From Streptomyces sp. cf386 (GTDB lineage Bacteria > Actinomycetota > Actinomycetes > Streptomycetales > Streptomycetaceae): a stretch of 64,000 bases of DNA. A model generated the notes under the pieces. That model was not told the origin of the DNA, ran no database searches, and saw only the letters and a program-made list of their open reading frames with translations. Positions 40,921 to 48,081 of the stretch are shown piece by piece. The DNA is taken from the NCBI RefSeq assembly GCF_900103585.1, contig NZ_FNHV01000001.1, positions 575,326 through 639,325 of the forward strand, in the 5' to 3' direction. Position numbers and translations under genes: made by a program. Position 1 is the first letter of the stretch, and the number at the start of each line of letters is the position of its first letter.

Positions 40921-41277
40921 TCAGCTGTCCTCCACCAGGCGGGCGAAGTCCTCCTCGTTGCGCTCGGCGCGTCTGACGTACCAGCGCGCGAGCAGCACCA
41001 GCGGCGGATAGATCGCGAAGCCGAGCACCGCCCAGACGACCCCGCCGTGTCCGGGCATGGCCGCGAAGATCAGCGGGAGCGGTACGACAAGCACGCACAG
41101 GCCGGCGAACGTGACCACTCCGGCCCGCAGTTGGCTGCGCATCAGGGAGCGCACGTAAGCGGCACCGAGGCTGGTCTGCTCCTCGATCTCGGTGGTCGGC
41201 CGGTAGGGGGCGGGGCGCCGGGAGTGCCGGGGCGGGCCGGTGACGACCTCGCGGCGCGGCACGGACTCAGCGGTCAT
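40921..41277 (-). CDS. DUF485-like small membrane protein, symporter partner
   Basis: A 118-residue protein with two transmembrane helices (AGVVTFAGLCVLVVPLPLIF and GHGGVVWAVLGFAIYPPLVL) and a charged tail RRAERNEEDFARLVEDS. This is the layout of YjcH/DUF485 proteins, which are nearly always encoded directly before ActP-type symporters, as here. The gene ends 16 bases before the symporter start and begins 6 bases after the response-regulator stop. It probably helps assemble or regulate the symporter. Confidence 0.82.
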   Translation of the reverse strand: MTAESVPRREVVTGPPRHSRRPAPYRPTTEIEEQTSLGAAYVRSLMRSQLRAGVVTFAGLCVLVVPLPLIFAAMPGHGGVVWAVLGFAIYPPLVLLARWYVRRAERNEEDFARLVEDS

Positions 41278-41282
41278 GGCCG

Positions 41283-42098
41283 TCAGCCTCTGGCTCTGCG
41301 GGTGAGCAGGTCGCGCAGTTCACGGGCGTGGCGCCGGCTGACCTGCAGCTCGTCGGTGCCGACCAGGACGCTCACGGCGCCCGCGTTCATCCTTAGTTCG
41401 CCGATGTGGGCGAGGGAGACGAGATGGCGGCGGTGGATACGGACGAAGCCGCGGTCGCGCCAGCGTTCCTCGAGCGTGGACAGCGGCATCCGCACGAGGT
41501 GGCTGCCGCGCCCGGTGTGCAGACGTGCGTAGTCGCCCTGGGCCTCGACATGCGTGATGTCGTCGACGGCGACGAAGCTGGTGACACCGCCGAGTTCAAC
41601 GGGTATCTGCTCGGGCTCGGTCTGTGGTACGGGGGCGGAGGCCCGCACCTGCGACGGATCGGCCGGATCGGCAAGGCGGTGCGGGTCGGCGACGGAGGCC
41701 CGGCCCGTCTCGGCGAGCTCGGCGACTCGGCGTATCGCCTCCGCCAGGCGCTCACGGCGTACCGGCTTGAGTATGTAGTCAACGGCCTTGAGGTCGAATG
41801 CCTGCACCGCGAACCCTTCGTGGGCGGTGACGAACACGATGTGCGGAGGCCGGGCGAATCCTGCCAACAGGCGTGCCATGTCGAGGCCGTCGAGACCGGC
41901 CATGTGGATGTCGAGGAACACCACGTCGATGGCCTCGTCCCCGTCGGGCCCGCATTCGAGAGCCCGGGTCACCCGCCGCAGTGCCTGGGTGGCATCGCTC
42001 GCACCCTCCGCGCTGCGCACCCGGGGGTCGGCGTTCAGGAGGTAGAGCAGTTCCTCAAGGGAGGGTTGCTCGTCGTCGACGGCGAGGACACGCAGCAT
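41283..42098 (-). CDS. LytTR-family response regulator
   Basis: A 271-residue regulator: receiver domain with the phosphoacceptor Asp in VVFLDIHMAG, the Thr of FVTAHEGF and Lys of DYILKPV, then a linker and a LytTR DNA-binding domain (VAVDDITHVEAQGDYARLH to DRGFVRIHRRHLVSLAHIGE). The start is uncertain between ATGs at 42098 and 42104, with neither having a strong ribosome site. With the LytS-type kinase downstream it forms a two-component pair. The order regulator, DUF485, symporter, kinase suggests control of transporter expression by transport or external substrate. Confidence 0.9.
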   Translation of the reverse strand: MLRVLAVDDEQPSLEELLYLLNADPRVRSAEGASDATQALRRVTRALECGPDGDEAIDVVFLDIHMAGLDGLDMARLLAGFARPPHIVFVTAHEGFAVQAFDLKAVDYILKPVRRERLAEAIRRVAELAETGRASVADPHRLADPADPSQVRASAPVPQTEPEQIPVELGGVTSFVAVDDITHVEAQGDYARLHTGRGSHLVRMPLSTLEERWRDRGFVRIHRRHLVSLAHIGELRMNAGAVSVLVGTDELQVSRRHARELRDLLTRRARG

Positions 42099-42166
42099 GA
42101 GCATGGAGTGTAAGAGTCCATCGTAGGAAAGCACATACGTCCGCCGGCCGGTGATCCGGCGGCGGG

Positions 42167-42427
42167 TCAGCCGGTTCGCCCCCCGGGCCCCGGCAGGTCG
42201 CCGTCCGGTCCGGGGAGTCCCGTACCGAGGCCTTCGGCGAGGTCGGTCTCGCTGAACAGGGCGAGGAAATCAGGGACGTCGGCGACTCCCAGATAGGCCG
42301 CGCCGCACTGGTCGCACTCGGCGAGGTGGGCGGCCACGCGACGGTCCTCCACTGCGGAGAGCGCGCCGAGGACATAGGCCCCGAGCAGCAGCTCGACATG
42401 GGCGTCGTCGTCGGGCGGCACAGTCAT
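42167..42427 (-). CDS. small anti-sigma-like zinc-finger protein
   Basis: An 86-residue protein with a ZAS-type anti-sigma motif: LLLGAYVLGALSAVEDRRVA followed by HLAECDQCGAAY, the H-x3-C-x2-C signature. It has no membrane helix, so it would be a cytoplasmic anti-sigma factor or a remnant of one. The C-terminal 25 residues are Gly/Pro-rich. No sigma factor gene is beside it; the nearest is the region 4-only protein at 37400. It lies 69 bases upstream of the response regulator and may be transcribed with it. Confidence 0.7.
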   Translation of the reverse strand: MTVPPDDDAHVELLLGAYVLGALSAVEDRRVAAHLAECDQCGAAYLGVADVPDFLALFSETDLAEGLGTGLPGPDGDLPGPGGRTG

Positions 42428-42568
42428 CGAGGTTCCGTTCCCTGAGTGTCTTGCTGTCTCGCAGGTCGCGGCGCCCATTGTCCGGGCCCACGCCGACCGC
42501 CCGCAAGCGCCCCGGGGGGGCCGCCGGCGGGCAGCTTCAGCCATGGTTCGCGCGGCCCCGGCGAGGAC

Positions 42569-43510
42569 TCACTTGACGAGCTTGCCTTCGGGCGAGACGG
42601 CGTACCAAGTGCCGCCCACGCCCTGGCCCTTGGTGTCGCCGGGCTGGGTGTCGCCGTAGAAGGTGTAGAGCGGCCAGCAGTCGATGGTCTGCTGCTTGAT
42701 GCCGTCGGGCCGGCTGAAGGTGACGAAGCCCTTCTTCAGGATGCCCTGGGTGTCGTTCTTGTCGACGGGGGCGACGACGGGCCACTTCTTCAGGCAGTCG
42801 CCGGTGCAGGCGGTCTTCATCGGCCAGGCCGAGTCCTTGACGAAGCGGTAGACGGTCATGCCGTTCTGGTCGACGACGATCTCGCCGAGCTTGGGGTCCT
42901 TGCGGGTGGACAGGCCCGGCAGGTCCGCGGCTCCCGCGCCCGCGTCCGCGCCCGTCCCGGTGCCGCTCGGCTTGGAGGCGGCGTCGCCCCTGGCGGCCTT
43001 CTTGCCGTCGGGGGCGGCGGCGAACCAGACCCCGCCCACGCCCTGGCCCTTGGCCTGGCGGGGCGCGGTGTCCTTGGCGAAGCGGTACATCGGCCAGCCG
43101 GCGACGGTGAGCTGCTGGGAGCCGTCGGAGCGATTCACCGAGCCGAGGAGCCCCGCGTCGATGCCGGTGGCGGCACCCGCCCCGTCGGCCGGGACGATGG
43201 GCCAGGCCTTGGCGCAGTCACCGTCACAGTTGGACTTCGGCGGCTCGGCGGTGTCCTTGTCGAAGCGATAGAGGGTGAAGCCCGCGCTGTCGGTGAGCAC
43301 AGGGCCCAGGTCCTTGCTGTTCCACACGGTCAGCTGCCCGGCCGCGCGCGCCTGGCCGGCAACGGCCGGCTGTGCACCGGCCGGTGCGGCCGCGGTCGCA
43401 GGCGCCTTGCCCTTGTCGTCCTTGCCACCGTCCTCGGCACCGGCGCAGGCCGCCGTCGCAAGGAGGACCGCCGTCGTCGCCGCGATCGACGCACCACGCC
43501 ACTTGCCCAT
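42569..43510 (-). CDS. secreted-repeat lipoprotein (PF03640-like)
   Basis: A 313-residue lipoprotein. The N-terminus MGKWRGASIAATTAVLLATA is followed by AC, so Cys22 is the likely lipidated residue. Four related secreted-repeat segments follow, two with FTLYRFDKDTAEPP / MTVYRFVKDSAWPM and paired cysteines (CDGDC and CTGDC), and two ending in GVGGVWFAAAPDGK / GVGGTWYAVSPEGK. This matches the actinomycete 'secreted repeat of unknown function' family, often annotated as SCO0930-type lipoproteins. Role unknown; redox or surface electron transfer has been suggested for related proteins, but nothing here proves it. The ATG at 43510 has CAGGAG upstream. Confidence 0.85.
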   Translation of the reverse strand: MGKWRGASIAATTAVLLATAACAGAEDGGKDDKGKAPATAAAPAGAQPAVAGQARAAGQLTVWNSKDLGPVLTDSAGFTLYRFDKDTAEPPKSNCDGDCAKAWPIVPADGAGAATGIDAGLLGSVNRSDGSQQLTVAGWPMYRFAKDTAPRQAKGQGVGGVWFAAAPDGKKAARGDAASKPSGTGTGADAGAGAADLPGLSTRKDPKLGEIVVDQNGMTVYRFVKDSAWPMKTACTGDCLKKWPVVAPVDKNDTQGILKKGFVTFSRPDGIKQQTIDCWPLYTFYGDTQPGDTKGQGVGGTWYAVSPEGKLVK

Positions 43511-43672
43511 GTCCCACTCCTGAGTTCGCTTGCCGCTCACGGCGCTTGATGCGCCCTGTCGCCCGGAGGCACGCAGGGATGGGGAGCATGGTTCGAGACC
43601 TGAGCCCAAACGCCGCTCAGAGGCTGCCCGGACGGACCAGGCCGGTCCTTTTGACCCCGGTCAGGATGGGGG

Positions 43673-44230
43673 GTGACCTCAAGGGTGGAGGTCCTGGACG
43701 ACGCGGTTCCCGGCGGCGCCGGGCTGCCGCTCTTCGACACCCCGGTGCCGGACGACCCAGCCCTGGCCGGAGCCGTGGCCCGCCCCCACACCGCGGTCGT
43801 CGAGGACGCACCCCGATTGGCCGTCGAGGAGCGCCTCACCGCCGCGGTCCTGTACCTGAGCCGCCGTGCCGCCACCCGCCCCGCGCGTCTGCCGGAGGGG
43901 TATGGCCTGGCGGAGCCTGCCGCCATGGCACGGGCCCGCGGTCTGCTGCGTCAGCGATACGCCGAGAACATCGCCGCCGACGAGCTGGCCCGGGTGGCCG
44001 GCTGCAGTCGCTTCGCGCTGTACCGAGGCTTTCGCGCGGCCTACGGGTTCGCACCCAGCGACTACCAACGCGATCTGCGGTTGCGCCGCGCCCGTGCGCT
44101 CCTGGCCGAGGGACTGGCGCCGTCGACGGCGGCCGCCGACGTCGGCTTCGCGGACCAGGCCCATCTCACCCGCTGGTTCACCCGCACCTACGGAGTCACG
44201 CCGGCCGCGTACCGCACGGCACCGCGTTGA
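43673..44230 (+). pseudogene. AraC-family regulator lacking its N-terminal sensor half
   Basis: The 185 residues encode the end of an AraC ligand-binding domain (FDTPVPDDPALAGAVA) and the complete two-HTH AraC domain (LLRQRYAENIAADELARVAG and FADQAHLTRWFTRTYGVTPA). A typical relative has about 90 more residues of cupin domain in front, and no such coding is found upstream. Either the gene is 5'-truncated and inactive, or it is a small DNA-binding derivative made from the GTG at 43673. It is divergent from the lipoprotein gene. The 3' end is duplicated as a 17-base repeat. Confidence 0.65.
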
Positions 44231-44251
44231 GGACGGCACCGCGTTGAGGAC
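44218..44251. repeat. 17-base tandem repeat, two copies
   Basis: GGCACCGCGTTGAGGAC occurs twice in direct succession, covering the last codons and stop of the AraC-like gene, so the stop signal is duplicated as well. Confidence 0.85.
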
Positions 44252-44330
44252 GGCGCTCGTCCGCCGCGCGTGTGCCACATCCCGGCACGGCGACTGGGCC
44301 GATCACAGCTCGGCGTCTTCTCCTGTGCCC

Positions 44331-44906
44331 ATGGAGCGACACGACGGCCTGCCGACCACTGAGGCGCCTCCCACCGGGGGGAAGGAGAGCAATCCGTCCG
44401 TGTGGGGACCCACCCTCCACGCGGTACCCGGACCCCCTGAACCCGTCCTCGACAGCTCTTGGACGCTCCGCCCTGCCGCCGACGCCGCCATGCCCGCACG
44501 GCGGCCCGCCGGGCGTACATGGACCGTCACCCATTGCGGTGGCGGCCCCCCGTTGCTGTTGCACCTGAGCCGCGTGTCGCATCATCCCGTGCGTGCCTGC
44601 TACCCGTTCGGCGCGCACGATCTGGCCGTCGCGCTCGTCCTCCCGGGCTCGGCCCCATCCGGTGAGGACCTGGCCTCCCGGCTGCTGCGTCAGCTCGCCC
44701 CGGCCCTGTTCGCCGCCGACGCCCGGTGCCGCCGTATCGTCGCCGCACCGGACGAGCACGATGCCGTCGGCCGACGGGTCCTGGCAGCCGGCGGCTTCGG
44801 CGAGATCACCGAGGCTGAGTTGCCCGACGGCGGCGTGGTGCTGTTCGCGACCGAGCGTCCGGAGATCGCGGACCTGTCCACCGCGCTGGACGACATGCCC
44901 CACTGA
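44331..44906 (+). CDS. GNAT-like acetyltransferase domain protein
   Basis: A 191-residue protein. The second half has the spacing of a GNAT-type N-acyltransferase: a helix and strand with CRRIVAAPDEHDAVGRRVLA, then AGGFGEITEAELPDGGVVLF. It resembles the acyltransferase domains found near siderophore genes. The first 60 residues are Pro-rich and poorly defined, and the ATG at 44331 lacks a clear ribosome site, so a later start is possible. No siderophore or other pathway genes lie beside it. The acceptor substrate is unknown. Confidence 0.55.
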   Translation: MERHDGLPTTEAPPTGGKESNPSVWGPTLHAVPGPPEPVLDSSWTLRPAADAAMPARRPAGRTWTVTHCGGGPPLLLHLSRVSHHPVRACYPFGAHDLAVALVLPGSAPSGEDLASRLLRQLAPALFAADARCRRIVAAPDEHDAVGRRVLAAGGFGEITEAELPDGGVVLFATERPEIADLSTALDDMPH

Positions 44907-45175
44907 CCCTGCGTGCGCCGGACGGCTACGAGCACATTACGTACGCGAAGAACGCCCTGACGGACTGCTGCGCCGCCGAGGCGCCGGCGCGCCTCCTGCG
45001 CCAACTCCCCGAATCCGCATCGGCCTTGGGCAGTTCCTGCTCAGCTCGGCCCGGCACCGCGTCCGCAGCTCCCCGCTCTTCCTGAGGCGCCCGCCGGGGT
45101 GCGATCCTGGGCAGCAGCGCAGCCCGGACACCCGGACGTCCACGTCTCGTCTGCGACAGGAGGTGTTCATCCCCT

Positions 45176-45664
45176 GTGTCGGTATGGATGGCGTGCGTGT
45201 GGGGTCTTCTCGGGGCCAGTGCCATCGAGGCCCATCACCTGCACAGCGCCATCGGCCGGGTGAAGAACCTCCCGTGGAGAGTGCAGGGCGAGCTGCCGCT
45301 CAAGCCCTACCTGGTCGCCCTTGCGCTCAGACTCGCCCTGGGTGTGGGCATGGCCGCGGCGTTCGGGGCCTCCGGGCAGGCAGGTGGTCCGGTGGGCGTC
45401 ATGGCGGTCGGAATTGCCGCACCAAAGGTCCTGGAGCAGTTGGCCGGCGGGAAGTTGGCGGGGCTCGAGATGTCGCACGCAGGCCGAGGCGTCGAGGGTA
45501 CGGGGCGACCGGGCCCCGAGTCCGAACCAGGGCAGGGTGTTCCAGCGGACTCTGTGCAGTCTCCGCGGTCCGGCTCCGACTCGGCCCGCGCTCCCGAGCC
45601 TGTCCCCGATCAGCGTTCCGGGCCGGGTCCCGCCTCGGCGGAAGGAGTAGCAGGTGATGGCTGA
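45176..45664 (+). CDS. small membrane-associated protein, hypothetical
   Basis: A 162-residue protein started at a GTG with AGGAGG 12 bases upstream. The first 90 residues hold two or three hydrophobic segments (VWMACVWGLLGASAIEAHHL and LALRLALGVGMAAAFGASGQ). The rest is a Pro/Ser/Gly-rich tail. Its stop overlaps the start of the next gene by 11 bases, so the two are co-translated. I do not recognise the family. The pair may form a small membrane complex of unknown role. Confidence 0.6.
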   Translation: MSVWMACVWGLLGASAIEAHHLHSAIGRVKNLPWRVQGELPLKPYLVALALRLALGVGMAAAFGASGQAGGPVGVMAVGIAAPKVLEQLAGGKLAGLEMSHAGRGVEGTGRPGPESEPGQGVPADSVQSPRSGSDSARAPEPVPDQRSGPGPASAEGVAGDG

Positions 45665-46403
45665 GTCATTCATGCAACAACTCATCGCCTCGCTCGCGCG
45701 CCGCACTCCCGTCCTCGACGAGGCCGGGCCGTACGGGCTCGGCGCGTCGGAAACCGAGGAGCGGTCGCGTCGCCCGGCCAAGCCTCATCTGCTCGCCGAG
45801 GACCGGGAGGACTTCGAACGCACCCTGGACGAGGTGCTCGCCGCGGAATCCCATGGCAGGCCGGCACGCCTCGATGCCGAGCAGTTGCGCAGGATGGCGC
45901 TCGCAGCCTCCGAACTCATCGCGGCGACGGCGGCGACCGAGTATGCGCAGTACGTTGAGGTGCGCGAACGGGTCAGGAACCCGCGCGGGTCCGACGGACT
46001 TCTCACGGACGGTCCCTCGGCTGAGCAGCCGGGAGCGTCGCTGACCGCGGTCATCGCCGTCCTCGCCCCTGTGCTCTTCGGTTCCGCCGCAGTGATCTTC
46101 CTGCTTGTCGGCTTCGTGCTGGGCATGGCCAACCCGAAACCGTCCATCGCCTCCACGATGCTCACCACTGGTTGGGTCTTCGGCGCGGCCACGGCGGCAA
46201 GCCTGCTCCTCGGCATGATCGGTCTCCTGGTGGCAGCCCTGCGCAACCGCCCTTCCTACGAGGAATGGGCAACCAGGAACGAGGAGGTCGCCACCGCGAG
46301 AGACATCTGGCGGCAGGCCCTGCGCAGGCGGGGCATCGAGCCCTTCCTGCGTGAAGTGGGCCATGCGGTGAGCAGAAGCCTCGATCACGACCAGGCGCCG
46401 TAG
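45654..46403 (+). CDS. two-helix membrane protein, hypothetical
   Basis: A 249-residue protein with a charged cytoplasmic N-terminal half, two transmembrane helices (AVIAVLAPVLFGSAAVIFLL and GWVFGAATAASLLLGMIGLL) and a charged C-terminal helix (ARDIWRQALRRRGIEPFLRE). It begins at GTG 45654 with AAGGAG upstream, or the ATG three bases later, and overlaps the gene before it. Similar two-helix proteins are widespread in Streptomyces and uncharacterised. Function unknown. Confidence 0.75.
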   Translation: MMAESFMQQLIASLARRTPVLDEAGPYGLGASETEERSRRPAKPHLLAEDREDFERTLDEVLAAESHGRPARLDAEQLRRMALAASELIAATAATEYAQYVEVRERVRNPRGSDGLLTDGPSAEQPGASLTAVIAVLAPVLFGSAAVIFLLVGFVLGMANPKPSIASTMLTTGWVFGAATAASLLLGMIGLLVAALRNRPSYEEWATRNEEVATARDIWRQALRRRGIEPFLREVGHAVSRSLDHDQAP

Positions 46404-46416
46404 CGTCCTCAGCCGG

Positions 46417-47172
46417 TCAGTCCCGAGTCAGCGACTCGGGGTGAAACTGCTCGACGCGGTCCCGCTTGGCGCACATGTCCCAGTAGTGCTCGGCGAGTTC
46501 GTCCGGGTCGGCGATCGGGAACCGCGGGCCGTCGGCCGACTCGGCCTCGATCCGGGCGGCCGCCGCCTCGCCCATCTCGCTGCGGGCGATCGCGGCCCCG
46601 ATGGTCAGGGTGCCGGCGTAGACCCCGGTGCCGGCCAGCTCGGCGTTGAGGGAGTACAGGTAGTTGCGGGTGGCGGACATCACCGGACCCACGCCGCTGA
46701 GGTGGGGCAGCGGCTGGGCCGCCGAGTAGCCCTGCGTCAGCAGGAAGGCGCCGTCACCGCGCTCGGTCCACTCCGGCAGCACGGCCCGGACCACCTCGAC
46801 CGGGGTGAGCAGCAGCAGCGGGAGCAGGTTCTCCAGGGTGGCCGCGTCCAGCTCCGTGGCCGCGGTGAAGCCCTGCTCGCCGCTGATCGGCCCGTACTCG
46901 ACCACGTCGATACGGCCGAAGCGGTCACGGATGGCCGCGACGAGGGCGGGCACCTCGGCGGGCGCGGAGAGGTCGGCGGGGAAGGCGGCAGCCTCGATGC
47001 CCTCTCCGGCGAGCTGCTCGACGAGGGCCTCCAACCGTTCCCTGCGGCGGGCCACCAGGGCGACCCGGAATCCCTCGCGCCCGAAGCGACGGGCCACGGA
47101 CACACCGAGACCGGTACCGGCACCGAAGACGGCGATCACCGGGGACATGGACGTACTCACGGACGTACTCAT
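46417..47172 (-). CDS. short-chain dehydrogenase/reductase, atypical active site
   Basis: A 251-residue SDR-like protein with the nucleotide-binding motif VFGAGTGLGVSVARRF and the Asp-Leu pair of the adenine site (PADLSAPAEV). The usual catalytic Y-x3-K is missing: the matching stretch reads GPVMSATRNYLYSL, so neither the Tyr nor the Lys is in place. It may be a binding or regulatory protein rather than an oxidoreductase, or a different chemistry. AAGGAG lies 7 bases before the ATG at 47172. It is divergent from a TetR gene, and two operators lie between them, so it is very likely repressed by that TetR. Confidence 0.85.
   Translation of the reverse strand: MSTSVSTSMSPVIAVFGAGTGLGVSVARRFGREGFRVALVARRRERLEALVEQLAGEGIEAAAFPADLSAPAEVPALVAAIRDRFGRIDVVEYGPISGEQGFTAATELDAATLENLLPLLLLTPVEVVRAVLPEWTERGDGAFLLTQGYSAAQPLPHLSGVGPVMSATRNYLYSLNAELAGTGVYAGTLTIGAAIARSEMGEAAAARIEAESADGPRFPIADPDELAEHYWDMCAKRDRVEQFHPESLTRD
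46422..46440. terminator. 8-base-pair hairpin at convergent gene ends
   Basis: CCCGAGTC and GACTCGGG are separated by three bases. The hairpin overlaps the last codons of the SDR gene and lies 18 bases after the stop of the convergent membrane-protein gene. It probably serves both directions. Confidence 0.65.
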
Positions 47173-47198
47173 GGGCGTACTCCTTGCAACGGAAGTAA

Positions 47199-47219
47199 TC
47201 TTGACCCGATGGTCAAGTT
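47199..47219. promoter_or_regulatory. TetR operator 1
   Basis: CTTGACC and GGTCAAG form a perfect 7-base inverted repeat with a CGAT spacer. It lies 27 bases upstream of the SDR start codon. It shares its arms with operator 2, and TTGACC inside each arm could be a -35 element, so bound repressor would block RNA polymerase directly. Confidence 0.85.
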
Positions 47220-47240
47220 GCCCTCTCGACCGTAACACGT

Positions 47241-47262
47241 AACTTGACCCTTCGGTCAAGTT
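47241..47262. promoter_or_regulatory. TetR operator 2
   Basis: AACTTGACC and GGTCAAGTT form a perfect 9-base inverted repeat around CTTC. Together with operator 1, 42-43 bases away, it covers the divergent promoter region of the SDR and tetR genes. The repressor probably controls both genes, including its own. Confidence 0.9.
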
Positions 47263-47332
47263 ATTCCTGCACGGGAGTGCTCGGGAGTGCCACCATGGAG
47301 GCCGCAACGCCTGGGCCAGGAGGGACGACCGG

Positions 47333-47965
47333 ATGCGTGCCGACGCACGACGAAACGCGGAGAAACTGCGGGCAGCCGCTGCCGAGCTCTTCCAGGAGCG
47401 CGGCCTCCAGGTGTCCCTGAAGGAGATCGCCCGCCACGCCGGCGTGAGCCACGGCACCCTCTACAACCTCTTCGGCACCCGCGAGGCGCTCATCGACGAG
47501 GTGGTGACCGACCTGGCCGCGGGGCGCCTCGCCGAGGTCGCCGAGCACGCCCTCGCCTTCGAGGACGCCTGGGAGGGATTCGCGTACTACATCGCGAAGC
47601 TCTGCGAACTGCAGGCCGCCGATCCCGCGGTCGCCGACGTGGTCAGCGGACGCTATCCCGGCGCCGAACGCCTGATGTCCCTCTGCGGCCGGGCACAGGA
47701 GACCGCCGAACGGATCATCGAGCGCGCCCACCGAGCCGGCACCCTGCGCCCGGACTTCACCGGCCAGGACCTCCTGCTCGTCCTCGGCGCCAACGCCCTG
47801 CTCGCCCGCGCCGCCGCGGACGTCGCGCCCGACGCCTGGCGCCGCGGTGTCGCCTTCCTGCTCGACGGACTGCGGACCCAGGCCGCACAGGGATCGCTGG
47901 CGGCCCAGCCGCTGACCCAGCAACAGATGCACGACGTGATGGGCAGGCTCGCCGGCACGTCGTAG
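47333..47965 (+). CDS. TetR-family transcriptional repressor
   Basis: A 210-residue regulator. The N-terminal helix-turn-helix is typical (AAAELFQERGLQVSLKEIAR, then HAGVSHGTLYNLFGTREALI). The ligand-binding half is ordinary in length and has no recognisable ligand signature. It is divergent from the SDR gene with two matching inverted repeats between them, so local repression and autoregulation are well supported. A small hydrophobic effector is likely from the family, but which one is unknown. Confidence 0.92.
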   Translation: MRADARRNAEKLRAAAAELFQERGLQVSLKEIARHAGVSHGTLYNLFGTREALIDEVVTDLAAGRLAEVAEHALAFEDAWEGFAYYIAKLCELQAADPAVADVVSGRYPGAERLMSLCGRAQETAERIIERAHRAGTLRPDFTGQDLLLVLGANALLARAAADVAPDAWRRGVAFLLDGLRTQAAQGSLAAQPLTQQQMHDVMGRLAGTS

Positions 47966-48011
47966 CAGATGCGAGGGACCGAGCGGTTCGGTCCGGCCCT
48001 CCGTCCGGTCT

Positions 48012-48027
48012 CTTGACCAGGTCGGTT
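48012..48027. promoter_or_regulatory. possible half-operator or promoter before kinase gene
   Basis: CTTGACC followed by AGGTC and GGTTAA resembles the TetR operator with one good arm and one poor arm. TTGACC also fits a -35 box, with a poor -10 about 18 bases further. It lies 55 bases upstream of the kinase start. Confidence 0.3.
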
Positions 48028-48081
48028 AATGTGCATGGCTAAGTGGCACGAAGGGGGGCAGAGCAGGCGGAGGTCAGGGCT

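Noticed and set aside
44907..45175. Possible gene between the GNAT-like and membrane-protein genes
   Set aside because: Short open frames only, with no ribosome site or motif.
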